Positions 34,197 to 42,305 of a stretch of DNA of 64,000 bases are shown here, in pieces. The DNA lies in contig NZ_LMRA01000046.1 in NCBI RefSeq assembly GCF_001424705.1, forward strand, positions 158,585 through 222,584. The letters run 5' to 3'. The DNA comes from Methylobacterium sp. Leaf465 (lineage in GTDB: Bacteria > Pseudomonadota > Alphaproteobacteria > Rhizobiales > Beijerinckiaceae). The number at the start of each line of letters is the position of its first letter. The first letter of the stretch is position 1. A model generated the notes under the pieces. It saw nothing but the letters and a program-made list of their open reading frames with translations. It was not told the origin of the DNA and did no database searches. The position numbers were made by a program, and so were the translations under genes.

Positions 34197-35810
34197 TCAG
34201 GCCTCGTCCGCCGGCACGAGCTTGCCGCAGACGATGCGCGCGTCCGCGTCCGGGGGCGTCTCCGACACCGCGTCGGCGGCCGGCGTCCGATCTGGCCCGG
34301 TGGTTTCCGGCGAGGCCGCGCCGGCCTCGACCGGGGTCGCGTCGCGGGCGGCCGTCTCGGCGGCGGACGGCCCGGAATGCTTCGTGTGCCCGGCCTTCTT
34401 GAAGGCGGTGGTGTCCTCCACCTCGGCATCGGCGGCCGCGCCCCAGGCCAGGGCCTCGTCCTGCACGTAGCGCTTGCCCAGCCGCCAGGCAGTCTCGGCC
34501 TTGGTCAGCTCTCCGCCGAGATAGAAGGCGTGGGCGCCGTCGCTCGCCAGGTCGCCGGTTCTCTGGAGGTCGGGGAAGAACGCCATCGCGTCGGTGCCGA
34601 TCGCGTGGACGTCGCGGTTGAACACGTGGATGCCGTCCTCGGCCACGGCGATGCGGTAGTTCGGGTCCTTCACCTCGGCCGCCTGCATCGCGATCTCGTC
34701 CGGGGTCTGCACATAGGGCCGCTTGTCGTGGAGCGCCAGCAGGCTCCGGCCATAGCCCTTGGGCAGGGCCGAATCGGCACGGGCCGCGAACATCACCCGT
34801 CGGGCGGCGTCGTGCTCCTCCACCGTGCGGCGGGTGTGGTTCGAGACCTGGACGATGAGCACGTTGCGGATGGCGAGCTCCGAACACATGCCCACCAGCA
34901 GGGCGGTGACGCCGAGGCTGTCGGCCTCGGTCAGCTCGGTGAGGTTGCCGGTGCCCATCATCATCTCGATGCCGGGCCAGCGCCGCCGGGTCTCGTGGTA
35001 GCGGGTGATCGACTCGACGAAGCCGAAATGGATCGGCTCCAGGATCGGGTCGGCCATGTAGGGCCGCCCGGCCTTCTCCATGCGTTCGATGGCCCGGTCG
35101 AGGGAGGGCAGGTCGTCGGGCCGCACCGGCACCAGCACCGGCACGGCGTCGGTCTCGAAGGCCAGATCCAGGGTCTGCTCGTTGAGGCTGAGTAGGTAGT
35201 CGGCTCCCGCCCGGGCCCCGCGCGTCAGCTCGTCGAGGGAGAACGAATCGACGCTCACCTTCAGTCCGGCGCCCTTCAGCAGCCGAACGCAACCCTCGAG
35301 ATGCGGGAAGTCGGTGTCGGGCAGGCCGCCGAGGTCGATCACGTCGGCCCCGCGCCGGGCGAGGTCGAGGCCCTTGGCCAGGATCTGCTCGGGCGTCATC
35401 TTCGAGGCGTCGACGATTTCGGAGAAGATGCGCAGGTCGTGACGCGACAGGTCCACCTGGCGCCCGGCGAGTCCCAGATAGGCCGGCAGGTCGACGATCT
35501 CGTCGGGGCCGCGCTCCACCGGCAGGCCGAAATGCGCGGCCAGCGCCTCCGGATTGGCCCGGCAGCGCCCGGGCAGGACGATGCGGGTGGCGCCCTCGGG
35601 AATCGTCACCCGGCGGCGGATGATCTCCTCCGTCATCAGGGCGGCGACCTTCACGCCCGCATCGGCGATGCTCCAGGCGTAGCGCTCCGGCGGCAGCGTG
35701 GCGGCGACCTTCTCCAGGCGCGCCTTGGCCATGCGGCCGGTGATGAAGACGAGGTGCTCGGGCGAGCCCTGCGCCGGCGGGACCGGTCCGGATGGCGTCG
35801 GGGTGCTCAT
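34197..35810 (-). CDS. Dihydropteroate-synthase-related protein of the C1 cofactor cluster
   Basis: A 537-residue protein. An N-terminal domain (HLVFITGRMAKARLEKVAATL) precedes a TIM barrel related to dihydropteroate synthase (GADVIDLGGLPDTDFPHLEG, LKVSVDSFSLDELTRGARAGADYLLSLNEQTLD, IEMMMGTGNLTELTEADS). The last 100 residues or so (after about 440) are Ala/Glu/Thr-rich and probably disordered. It is one of the conserved genes found with the tetrahydromethanopterin pathway; the reaction is not known. Overlaps the MfnE-like gene by 4 nt. Confidence 0.82.
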   Translation of the reverse strand: MSTPTPSGPVPPAQGSPEHLVFITGRMAKARLEKVAATLPPERYAWSIADAGVKVAALMTEEIIRRRVTIPEGATRIVLPGRCRANPEALAAHFGLPVERGPDEIVDLPAYLGLAGRQVDLSRHDLRIFSEIVDASKMTPEQILAKGLDLARRGADVIDLGGLPDTDFPHLEGCVRLLKGAGLKVSVDSFSLDELTRGARAGADYLLSLNEQTLDLAFETDAVPVLVPVRPDDLPSLDRAIERMEKAGRPYMADPILEPIHFGFVESITRYHETRRRWPGIEMMMGTGNLTELTEADSLGVTALLVGMCSELAIRNVLIVQVSNHTRRTVEEHDAARRVMFAARADSALPKGYGRSLLALHDKRPYVQTPDEIAMQAAEVKDPNYRIAVAEDGIHVFNRDVHAIGTDAMAFFPDLQRTGDLASDGAHAFYLGGELTKAETAWRLGKRYVQDEALAWGAAADAEVEDTTAFKKAGHTKHSGPSAAETAARDATPVEAGAASPETTGPDRTPAADAVSETPPDADARIVCGKLVPADEA

Positions 35811-36397
35811 GCGGCGGCCCTCCGCAGGTCCGTGCCGGGGCCGAGGATCTCGATGCGCCCGGGATAGCGTTCGGCGAAGGCCGGGAAGGCCGCATCGACC
35901 AGACCCATCCGGGCGAGGTCGGTCCAGCGGGTGCGCAAGGGGCGGTCGACCGACTTCACCAGGAGGCAGAGCGGCGCCCCTACGGCGCCGGCGAGCCAGA
36001 GCGCGAGGCTGTCGGAGGTGACCTCCCAGGTTTCCGGAATGTCGGGATGCCCGGCCTTGAGGGCGACGGGGTCCCAGACCGGGACCCGCCCGGCCGCGAG
36101 GGCGTCCGCGATGGCCGCGAGGTCGCGGGCGACGACGAGACGCGGCTCCAATTCCGAAACAATCTCGGCCATGTGACCCATGGCGTCGAGGGCGAGGCGA
36201 TGGGCGAGGGCGTCGGGAAAGCCCAGCGCGCTCTGCGTCGTCCGCACCGCGTCGGCGAAGGGGCCGCCCCCGGGCACGAGGAGGCAGGGGCCGAGTTCGC
36301 CGTCGGCGAGGCGCACGAGCTGCGCCCGCAGGCGGCGGGCATCGGCGACGAGGCTGCCGCCGATCTTCACCACGGTCGGGGCGGTGCCCGCGCCCAT
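35807..36397 (-). CDS. MfnE-like kinase (amino acid kinase fold)
   Basis: A 196-residue protein of COG2054. Archaeal MfnE phosphorylates aminomethyl-furan methyl phosphate to the diphosphate in methanofuran synthesis. Seen: TVVKIGGSLVADARRL at the start, LLVPGGGPFADAVRTTQ, and the nucleotide loop WEVTSDSLALWLAGAVGAPLCLLVKSVDRP. The frame remains open upstream, but the ATG at 36395-36397 shares one base with the preceding TGA (TGATG), giving the normal length for the family. Confidence 0.85.
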   Translation of the reverse strand: MGAGTAPTVVKIGGSLVADARRLRAQLVRLADGELGPCLLVPGGGPFADAVRTTQSALGFPDALAHRLALDAMGHMAEIVSELEPRLVVARDLAAIADALAAGRVPVWDPVALKAGHPDIPETWEVTSDSLALWLAGAVGAPLCLLVKSVDRPLRTRWTDLARMGLVDAAFPAFAERYPGRIEILGPGTDLRRAAA

Positions 36398-37125
36398 CAG
36401 GCGGCGTCCCGCCGGGACTGGGCGCGCAGAAGGCGCACCGCCTCCGCCACCCGGGCGGGATCGAGACCGCCCCTGCGGTCGCTTGCCGCGCAGAGGCCGC
36501 CGCGAAACCCGAGATAGCCCGCCCCGAGGGGGGCCAGGATGGCGATGTCGGCGAGTGCCAGGGAGCCGGCGAGGCCCGAGACCAGGCCGTGCGCCCGGCA
36601 GGTCCGGGTGAAGGCCGCCAGGGCCGGCAGGGGCAGGTGGTCGGTGAGGCGGCGGCCGTCCTTGGCGGCGGTGTCGATCATGGCCCCGACGAATCCGGCG
36701 CGCGCCAGGCGCGGCACGAGGTCGAGGGCGCCGCTCGCCTCGGCGAACAGCACCGCGATCAGGCGGCCCGGCGCGGCGCCGGCGGCCTCGGCGAGATCGT
36801 CGTCCGACCACGCGGCCCGCACCGCCACCTTCACGAAGCCGACGCCGGTCGCCGCCATGGCGTCGATGCAGGGGCGCAGGGCCGGCCGGTCCGGCTCGCC
36901 CGCCACCGCGCTGGTGCGCGCTTCGCCCGCGACCCGCGCCATGATGGCGCGGACGCGGTCGGGCGGGAGGGCGCCGAGCGCCCCGCGGTCGGGGTCCTTG
37001 GCATCGACGAGGTCGGCGCCCGCGCGGGCGGCCAGGACGGCCTCGTCCGCGTCCCGCACGCTCACGAGGAGGCGCGGCACGGACGCGTCGGAAGCGAAGG
37101 GGGGGCAGGCGCGGGACGAGGACAT
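36397..37125 (-). CDS. MfnB-like (5-formylfuran-3-yl)methyl phosphate synthase, DUF556
   Basis: A 242-residue protein related to archaeal MfnB, which makes the furan ring of methanofuran from two triose phosphates. Motifs: RLLVSVRDADEAVLAARAGADLVDAKDPDRGALGAL (with the reactive-lysine DAKDP segment) and FVKVAVRAAWSD. The C-terminal YLGFRGGLCAASDRRGGLD matches the phosphate-binding end. The ATG at 37125 is chosen over one at 37188 that adds 21 unconserved residues. First gene of a run ending with the propeller gene. Confidence 0.85.
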   Translation of the reverse strand: MSSSRACPPFASDASVPRLLVSVRDADEAVLAARAGADLVDAKDPDRGALGALPPDRVRAIMARVAGEARTSAVAGEPDRPALRPCIDAMAATGVGFVKVAVRAAWSDDDLAEAAGAAPGRLIAVLFAEASGALDLVPRLARAGFVGAMIDTAAKDGRRLTDHLPLPALAAFTRTCRAHGLVSGLAGSLALADIAILAPLGAGYLGFRGGLCAASDRRGGLDPARVAEAVRLLRAQSRRDAA

Positions 37126-37302
37126 CAGCGCGGGTTTCGGTTGCTCGGGATGGACCAACGACGACGCCCGGGTCGGGAAGCGCCGCACCCGTGACGGCGC
37201 GGCCGGGGCAGGTTCGGCCTCGAGCGGGAGCTTCCGGCCTGAACGGGGCCTAGCGCATGGACCGGAGGAAGGGAAACCCCCCGGCGTCGAAAGCTTGCCC
37301 GA

Positions 37303-37890
37303 TCACGACCGGTTCGGGAGCGGCTCGGCCAGGATGCGATTCTTCACCACCCAGCGCATGGCATGGGCCCAGGTGTCGTCGGTGTCTGCGCGGATCACCA
37401 CGCGGCCGCCGCGGATGACCTTGCCGGTGGCCGATTCCGCGATGGTGACGGTGAGGTTGAAGATCTGGTTGGACCCCTTCTCGACGTAGCCGCTGACCGC
37501 GAGGTCGGCCCCGAGGGTCTTGGCGATGGCGGCGGCGCAGCCGTCGCACTTGTAGAGCGGCGCCTGCTTGGCGATCTCGGCGGCCTGGGGCGCCACGTCG
37601 ACCGGCTCGACGCTGTCCCCGAGCGCCTTGCGCAACTCGTCGGTGACCAGCCCGAGGCGCCGGACCTCGTCGGGCCGGGCCTTGCGGCCGCCGACCACGC
37701 CGGGATCGAACAATTCGACGCCGAAGATGGCGGCCTTCTCCGGAGCGGCCTGCGCCGGAGCGGCGAGGGCACCGGCCGCCGTCAGGACGGCGAGGGCCCA
37801 TCCCAGGCGGGAGCGGGCCGGGGACGGCACCGAAGACCGATCCGTGCAAGACCGGATCATGGAAGACTGGACCCTGGAAGACAGGACCAT
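37303..37890 (-). CDS. Exported DUF3280/DUF2380-type protein, divergent from lutA
   Basis: A 195-residue protein with a signal peptide (LAVLTAAGALAAPAQA) and a domain with segments AAIFGVELFDPGVVGGRK, GCAAAIAKTLGADLAVSGYVEKGSNQIFNLTV and DTWAHAMRWVVKNRILAE. The pattern fits DUF3280/DUF2380 proteins that accompany PQQ-alcohol dehydrogenase gene sets. A CKCDGC-like pair of cysteines (YKCDGCAA) is visible. GGAGAG lies before the ATG at 37890. Divergent from lutA, so possibly under the same control. Confidence 0.75.
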   Translation of the reverse strand: MVLSSRVQSSMIRSCTDRSSVPSPARSRLGWALAVLTAAGALAAPAQAAPEKAAIFGVELFDPGVVGGRKARPDEVRRLGLVTDELRKALGDSVEPVDVAPQAAEIAKQAPLYKCDGCAAAIAKTLGADLAVSGYVEKGSNQIFNLTVTIAESATGKVIRGGRVVIRADTDDTWAHAMRWVVKNRILAEPLPNRS

Positions 37891-38098
37891 GGGGAGAACT
37901 CTCCGCAGGACGCCGGAAGCGACGGGGCTCGGGAAACGCGCCGGCACGGTCCGCGATCCCGCCCGCGCCATCCGTTCCGCACGATTTGCGGTTCCGCGCG
38001 ATTGAGGGCGCCGTATGAAACGGCCGCGAAACGGACGGGCGCCCCCTTGTCGCACGCGGCCGGGGCTCGACCCCGCACCTTCCCGAGGGGCCGGATCG

Positions 38099-38118
38099 AA
38101 GCCCTTAGAAAGCCCTTA
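38099..38118 (+). promoter_or_regulatory. Direct repeat upstream of lutA
   Basis: AAGCCCTTA occurs twice (38099-38107 and 38110-38118), start-to-start spacing 11 nt, about one helical turn, 51-70 nt upstream of the lutA ATG. A nearby inverted pair CCGCG...CGCGG follows at 38124-38139. It has the geometry of a dimeric regulator site. No regulator is assigned. Confidence 0.35.
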
Positions 38119-38168
38119 TCAATCCGCGATTGAGCGCGGGTCCGCAATGTTGTTAGCCTGCCGGCCAC

Positions 38169-39446
38169 ATGCACAATCCTGCCCGCATCCTCCTCGCCCC
38201 GCTCGCCCTCGGCCTCTTCGGCCTCGGCTTCACCGGCGTCCCGGCCGCATGGGCCCAGGAACCCGTTGCCAAGGAAACCGCGGCCCAGGGATCCGTGGCC
38301 GCGCCCGCGATCGTCCCGAGCGAGACCGCGATCGGGTTCATCTACCGGCCGGAGGTGGCGCCTTCGTCCTACGACGCGGAGGCCGTGCCGGAGGACGAGG
38401 GCGTGGCCGGCGCCCGGATGGCGGTGAAGGACAACAACAACACCGGCCGCTTCACCAAGCAGACCTACCGGCTGGACGAGGTCGCCCTGGAGCCCGGCTC
38501 GGGCCGCGACGGCGGCCAGAAGGCCGTGGCGGCGGCCCGCGACCTCGCGGGGCGGGGCATCCGCTACCTCGTCGTGGCGCTGCCGGCGGACGAGGTGCTC
38601 GCCGTCGCGGACGCGCTGAAGGGGCAGGGCGTCACGGTCTTCAACATCGCGGCGCCCGACGATCGCCTGCGCGGGGCCGATTGCCGGCGCAACGTCTTCC
38701 ACGTCATCCCCAGCCGGGCGATGCAGACCGACGCCCTGGCGCAGTTCTTCACCCTGATGCGCTGGCGCAAGATGTTCCTCATCGTCGGGCCGCAGGAGAA
38801 CGACCGGCTCTATGCCGAAGCGTTCAAGAACTCGGCCCGGAAGTTCGCCCTCAAGATCAACGCCGAGAAGCCCTGGACCTTCGGGCCGCTCGCCAAGGCG
38901 CGGGGCGACACGCCGACCCGCTCCGAGGCGATGGTCTTCACGCGGGGGGTGGACTACGACCTCGCCGTGGTGGCCGACGAGGCCGGCGACTGGGGCGACT
39001 ACGTTCCGTTCCGCACCGTGGACCCGCGCCCGGTGGCCGGCACGCAGGGGCTGATCGCCACCACCTGGCACCCGATGCTGGAGACCTGGGGGGCGGCCCA
39101 GGCCCAGAACCGATTCCGGCGCCAGAGCGGCCGGCTGATGCGGCCCCTCGATTACCAGGCCTGGGCGGCGGTGCGCTCGGTGGGCGAGGCGGCGACTCAG
39201 AAGAAGACCGCCGATCCGGCGGTGCTGGCCCCCTATTTCGCCGAGCCGACCTTCAGCCTGCCGGCCTACAAGGGCGTCTCCCTGACCTACCGCCCCTGGG
39301 ACCACCAGCTGCGCCAGCCCCTCATCGTGGTGCAGCCCAAGGCCCTGGTCTCGGTGGCGCCCGAGCAGGGCTTCACCCACCAGCGCACGCCGCTCGACAC
39401 CCTCGGCATCGACCTGCCGGAAACCACCTGCAAGTTCGCGGATTGA
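38169..39446 (+). CDS. lutA: Lanthanide uptake ABC transporter, periplasmic binding protein LutA
   Basis: A 425-residue exported protein of the type I periplasmic binding fold, of the kind linked to PQQ-dependent alcohol dehydrogenases. Signal peptide ends PAAWA before QEPV. Segments: IGFIYRPEVAPSSYDAEAVPEDEGVAGARMAVKDNN, RYLVVALPADEVLAVADALK and CRRNVFHVIPSRAMQTDALAQF. It is the first gene of the eight-gene set named lut (lanthanide utilization and transport) in M. extorquens; its substrate is a lanthanide species, free or chelated. The gene letter follows gene order. Confidence 0.88.
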   Translation: MHNPARILLAPLALGLFGLGFTGVPAAWAQEPVAKETAAQGSVAAPAIVPSETAIGFIYRPEVAPSSYDAEAVPEDEGVAGARMAVKDNNNTGRFTKQTYRLDEVALEPGSGRDGGQKAVAAARDLAGRGIRYLVVALPADEVLAVADALKGQGVTVFNIAAPDDRLRGADCRRNVFHVIPSRAMQTDALAQFFTLMRWRKMFLIVGPQENDRLYAEAFKNSARKFALKINAEKPWTFGPLAKARGDTPTRSEAMVFTRGVDYDLAVVADEAGDWGDYVPFRTVDPRPVAGTQGLIATTWHPMLETWGAAQAQNRFRRQSGRLMRPLDYQAWAAVRSVGEAATQKKTADPAVLAPYFAEPTFSLPAYKGVSLTYRPWDHQLRQPLIVVQPKALVSVAPEQGFTHQRTPLDTLGIDLPETTCKFAD

Positions 39447-39606
39447 GCCCTCACGTTCGCGGGAGGCCCCGGCCGATCCGCGACCGCCTGCGGCAACGCG
39501 GTCCTGTGCCCGCTTGCAGTCCCGCGCTCCCCGTGAGACGGGGCTGCACTATAGTAACGCCCGATCAATCGCGCACGACACAGCGATGGCCCCGAGGAGG
39601 AACCCC

Positions 39607-40623
39607 ATGAGCCGCGGCTTCAGGGCAGGCGCGCCCGGTACGGTACTGGGCCTGGCCTTGCTGGCCGGCCCGTCGTTGGCGGGCCTGTCGCTCGCCGGCG
39701 TGTCGCCGGCGCAGGCCTATACGGTCTACGTCACCAACGAGAAGGGCAACTCCGTCAGCGTCATCGACACCGAGACGATGGCGGTGACCGGCACCTGGAA
39801 GGTCGGCCGGCGTCCGCGCGGCGTCACCACCAGCAAGGACGGCAAGGAACTCTTCGTCTGCGCCAGCGACGACGACCGCATCGACGTGCTCGACACCAGC
39901 ACCGGCAAGGTGGTGCGCTCGCTGCGCTCCGGCCCCGATCCGGAGCAGTTCATCCTCGGCCCCCAGGGCAACCTGCTCTACGTCGCCAACGAGGACGACA
40001 GCCAAGTCACCGTCATCGACGTCGAGAAGAACAAGGTCCTGGCCGAGGTGCCGGTGGGTGTCGAGCCGGAGGGCATGGGCCTGTCGCCGGACGGCAAGAT
40101 CCTGGTGAACACCTCCGAGACCACCAACATGGCGCACTTCATCGACACCACGACCTTCGCGGTGATCGACAACGTGCTGGTCGATGCCCGCCCGCGCTTC
40201 GCCGAGTTCACGGCGGACGGGAAGTATCTCTGGGTCTCGGCCGAGGTCGGCGGCACCATCAGCGTCATCGACGTCGCCGCCCGCCGGGTGATCAAGAAGA
40301 TCACTTTCAAGATCCCGAGCGTGAACGACGAGGCGATCCAGCCCGTCGGCATCCGCATCACCAAGGACGGCACCAAGGCTTTCGTGGCGCTCGGCCCGGC
40401 CAACCGCATCGCGGTGATCGACGCCAAGACCTACGCGGTGGAGAAGTACCTGCCCGTGGGCCAGCGCGTCTGGCAGCTCGCCTTTACGCCGGACCAGAAG
40501 CTGCTGTTCTCCACCAACGGCTCCTCGAACGACATCTCGGTGGTGGACGTGGCGGCCGAGAAGGTGGTGAAGAGCATCCCCGTGGGGCTTCTGCCCTGGG
40601 GGGTCGCGGTCTCGCCGAACTAG
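39607..40623 (+). CDS. lutB: Exported YVTN beta-propeller protein LutB
   Basis: A 338-residue exported propeller. The start is the ATG at 39607 with GAGGAGG six bases upstream; a frame upstream to 39514 is not supported. After a leader ending AQAYT, about seven YVTN-type repeats follow (VYVTNEKGNSVSVIDTETMAVTGTW, FVCASDDDRIDVLDTSTGKVVRSL and so on). This is the propeller that travels with the PQQ-linked ABC system. It lies between lutA and lutC. The role in lanthanide handling is inferred from gene order. Confidence 0.88.
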   Translation: MSRGFRAGAPGTVLGLALLAGPSLAGLSLAGVSPAQAYTVYVTNEKGNSVSVIDTETMAVTGTWKVGRRPRGVTTSKDGKELFVCASDDDRIDVLDTSTGKVVRSLRSGPDPEQFILGPQGNLLYVANEDDSQVTVIDVEKNKVLAEVPVGVEPEGMGLSPDGKILVNTSETTNMAHFIDTTTFAVIDNVLVDARPRFAEFTADGKYLWVSAEVGGTISVIDVAARRVIKKITFKIPSVNDEAIQPVGIRITKDGTKAFVALGPANRIAVIDAKTYAVEKYLPVGQRVWQLAFTPDQKLLFSTNGSSNDISVVDVAAEKVVKSIPVGLLPWGVAVSPN

Positions 40624-40684
40624 GCACGCGCCCCTCAGGAAGGCTTCCGGATTGGTTCATCCGCGTTTCCGGCAGCTGGACGCG

Positions 40685-40800
40685 TCCCTCTCCCCCTTGT
40701 TGGGAGAGGTTGGGAGTGGGGGTGGTGCCGCTGGCCCCGGGGGCCTGAGGGTCACCCAGCCCCACCTCCAACGCCTCCCCACAGGGGGGCGGAGAGTTCC
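40685..40800. repeat. Intergenic inverted-repeat element
   Basis: Between lutB and lutC: CCCTCTCCC with GGGAGAGG close by (40687-40710), then CCCCGGGGGCC and CCTCCCCACAGGGGGGCGGAG (40775-40795). It is similar in kind to the block at 25504-25650 and would fold in RNA. Whether it ends the lutB transcript is unclear. Confidence 0.5.
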
Positions 40801-40867
40801 GTGAGATCGAAAACGACGACCGCTCCAAGGCGGCACCGCCCTCGGGCGGCCAACGGGAGGACAACGA

Positions 40868-41302
40868 ATGACGCGAACGATGCAGCTTGCCGCCCTCGCC
40901 CTGGCGGCGCTCCTCGCCACCGGTCCGGCCGGGGCCCTCGACCTGACGAAGAAGCGCCAGAACCTGCCCGATCTCGTCCTCGGCACCGAGGAGGGCAACG
41001 ACTTCGTCGTGGAGAACAAGGAGATCGAGCTCGAATCCGGCAAGGCCTACCGCCTGCGGATCGTCGCCAAGGGCCGGCAGGAGTACAAGTTCTACGCCAC
41101 CGAGTTCTTCCGCAACATCTGGTTCAACCAGATCGTCATCCAGCACCTGGAGATCCACGGCAGCGGCCCGCCGGACCACTTCGAATTCGACGATCCGGGC
41201 GAGATCGCGATCGAGTTCGTGGCCATCCGGCCCGGGGAGTATCCCTGGTCGGTCCATGGCCTCGAATCCAAGGGCATGACCGGCAAGTTCATCGTGAAGT
41301 AG
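40868..41302 (+). CDS. lutC: Exported cupredoxin-like protein LutC
   Basis: A 144-residue exported protein with a signal peptide ending GPAGA and a predominantly beta domain (VVENKEIELESGKAYRLRIVAKGRQEYKFYATEF, later FEFDDPGEIAIEFVAIRPGEYPWSVHG). The layout resembles the cupredoxin fold, but no cysteine follows the His region, so a type 1 copper site is unlikely. Acidic side chains are plentiful and could bind a hard metal ion. Function unknown; the letter follows gene order in the lut cluster. Confidence 0.75.
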   Translation: MTRTMQLAALALAALLATGPAGALDLTKKRQNLPDLVLGTEEGNDFVVENKEIELESGKAYRLRIVAKGRQEYKFYATEFFRNIWFNQIVIQHLEIHGSGPPDHFEFDDPGEIAIEFVAIRPGEYPWSVHGLESKGMTGKFIVK

Positions 41303-41313
41303 GACCCCTGTTG

Positions 41314-41565
41314 ATGCGCGCGCCCCCGGTTCTTGCCTTCTCCGTCCTCCTCGTCCTTGGGAGCGTCGCCGCCCACGCGGACGACAAGGCCGCCTGCGTG
41401 GAGGGCATCGCGATGATCAAGGCCGAACTCGCCAAGCCCGCCCCGGAGGCGGCCCAGCCCAAGCTCAACAAGGCCCTGCGGGTGGCCGAGCGCGAGTTGG
41501 GGGAGGGCGAGTTCGACGAGTGCCTCGACGCGGTCGGCGACGCCCGGCGGGCCTTGAAGCCGTGA
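41314..41565 (+). CDS. lutD: Small exported two-cysteine protein LutD (LanD type)
   Basis: An 83-residue protein. After a leader ending AAHA, the mature part is a helical pair with one cysteine in each helix (AACVEGIAMIKAELA and EGEFDECLDAVGDARRAL), likely disulfide-linked. The ATG at 41314 is supported by position 11 nt after lutC; a TTG just before it is an alternative. LutD has been described as a lanthanide chaperone, LanD, in related bacteria; I place it there on gene order and architecture. The 3' end overlaps lutE by 4 nt. Confidence 0.8.
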   Translation: MRAPPVLAFSVLLVLGSVAAHADDKAACVEGIAMIKAELAKPAPEAAQPKLNKALRVAERELGEGEFDECLDAVGDARRALKP

Positions 41566-42305
41566 GCGCAAGCCCCGCCCTCGAGGTCGCCCATGTCAGC
41601 CACCGCTTCGGCACGCGGGCGGCCCTGTCCGACGTCTCCCTCAGCGTGCCCCGCGGGCACTTCACCGCCCTGCTCGGGCCGAACGGGGCGGGCAAGACCA
41701 CTCTGTTCTCGGTGATCACCCGGCTCTACGCGAACCAGGACGGCCGGGTCTCGATCCTGGGCCATGCCCTCGACCGGGAGCCGAGCCGGGCGCTGGCCCG
41801 CCTCGGCGTGGTGTTCCAGGCCCGCACCCTCGACACCGACCTCACCGTCGCGCAGAACCTGCTCTACCACGCCAGCCTGCACGGCATCACCCGCAAGGCC
41901 GCCAAGGCGCGGATCGAGAGCCTGCTCGCCCGCGTCGGGCTGCGCGACAGGCGGGACGACAAGGTCCGCACCCTGTCCGGCGGCCAGTCCCGCCGCATCG
42001 AGATCGCCCGTTCCCTGGTGCACGAGCCCCGGCTGCTGCTCCTCGACGAGCCCACCGTCGGCCTCGATCTCGAATCGCGCGCCGACATCGTCGCCATCGT
42101 GCGTGCCCTGGTGCGCGAGGAGGGATTGTCGGTGCTCTGGGCCACCCACATCTTCGAGGAGATCGACGCGGGCGACGACGCGGTGGTGCTGCACAAGGGC
42201 CGCATCGTGGCGCGCGGCACCGCCGGCTCCATCGCCCGGGGCGACGAGACCCTGGAGGCGGCCTTCCGCCGCCTCGTCGCCGAACCCGCCCGGCAGGCCG
42301 CATGA
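41562..42305 (+). CDS. lutE: Lanthanide uptake ABC transporter ATPase LutE
   Basis: A 247-residue ABC ATPase. The start is GTG at 41562, overlapping the lutD TGA (GTGA). Walker A GPNGAGKTT, Q-loop VVFQARTLD, signature LSGGQSRR, Walker B LLLLDEPT and an H-loop in WATHI are all intact. It matches the ATPases of PQQ-alcohol-dehydrogenase-linked ABC systems. It overlaps lutF by 4 nt. Confidence 0.93.
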   Translation: MSASPALEVAHVSHRFGTRAALSDVSLSVPRGHFTALLGPNGAGKTTLFSVITRLYANQDGRVSILGHALDREPSRALARLGVVFQARTLDTDLTVAQNLLYHASLHGITRKAAKARIESLLARVGLRDRRDDKVRTLSGGQSRRIEIARSLVHEPRLLLLDEPTVGLDLESRADIVAIVRALVREEGLSVLWATHIFEEIDAGDDAVVLHKGRIVARGTAGSIARGDETLEAAFRRLVAEPARQAA

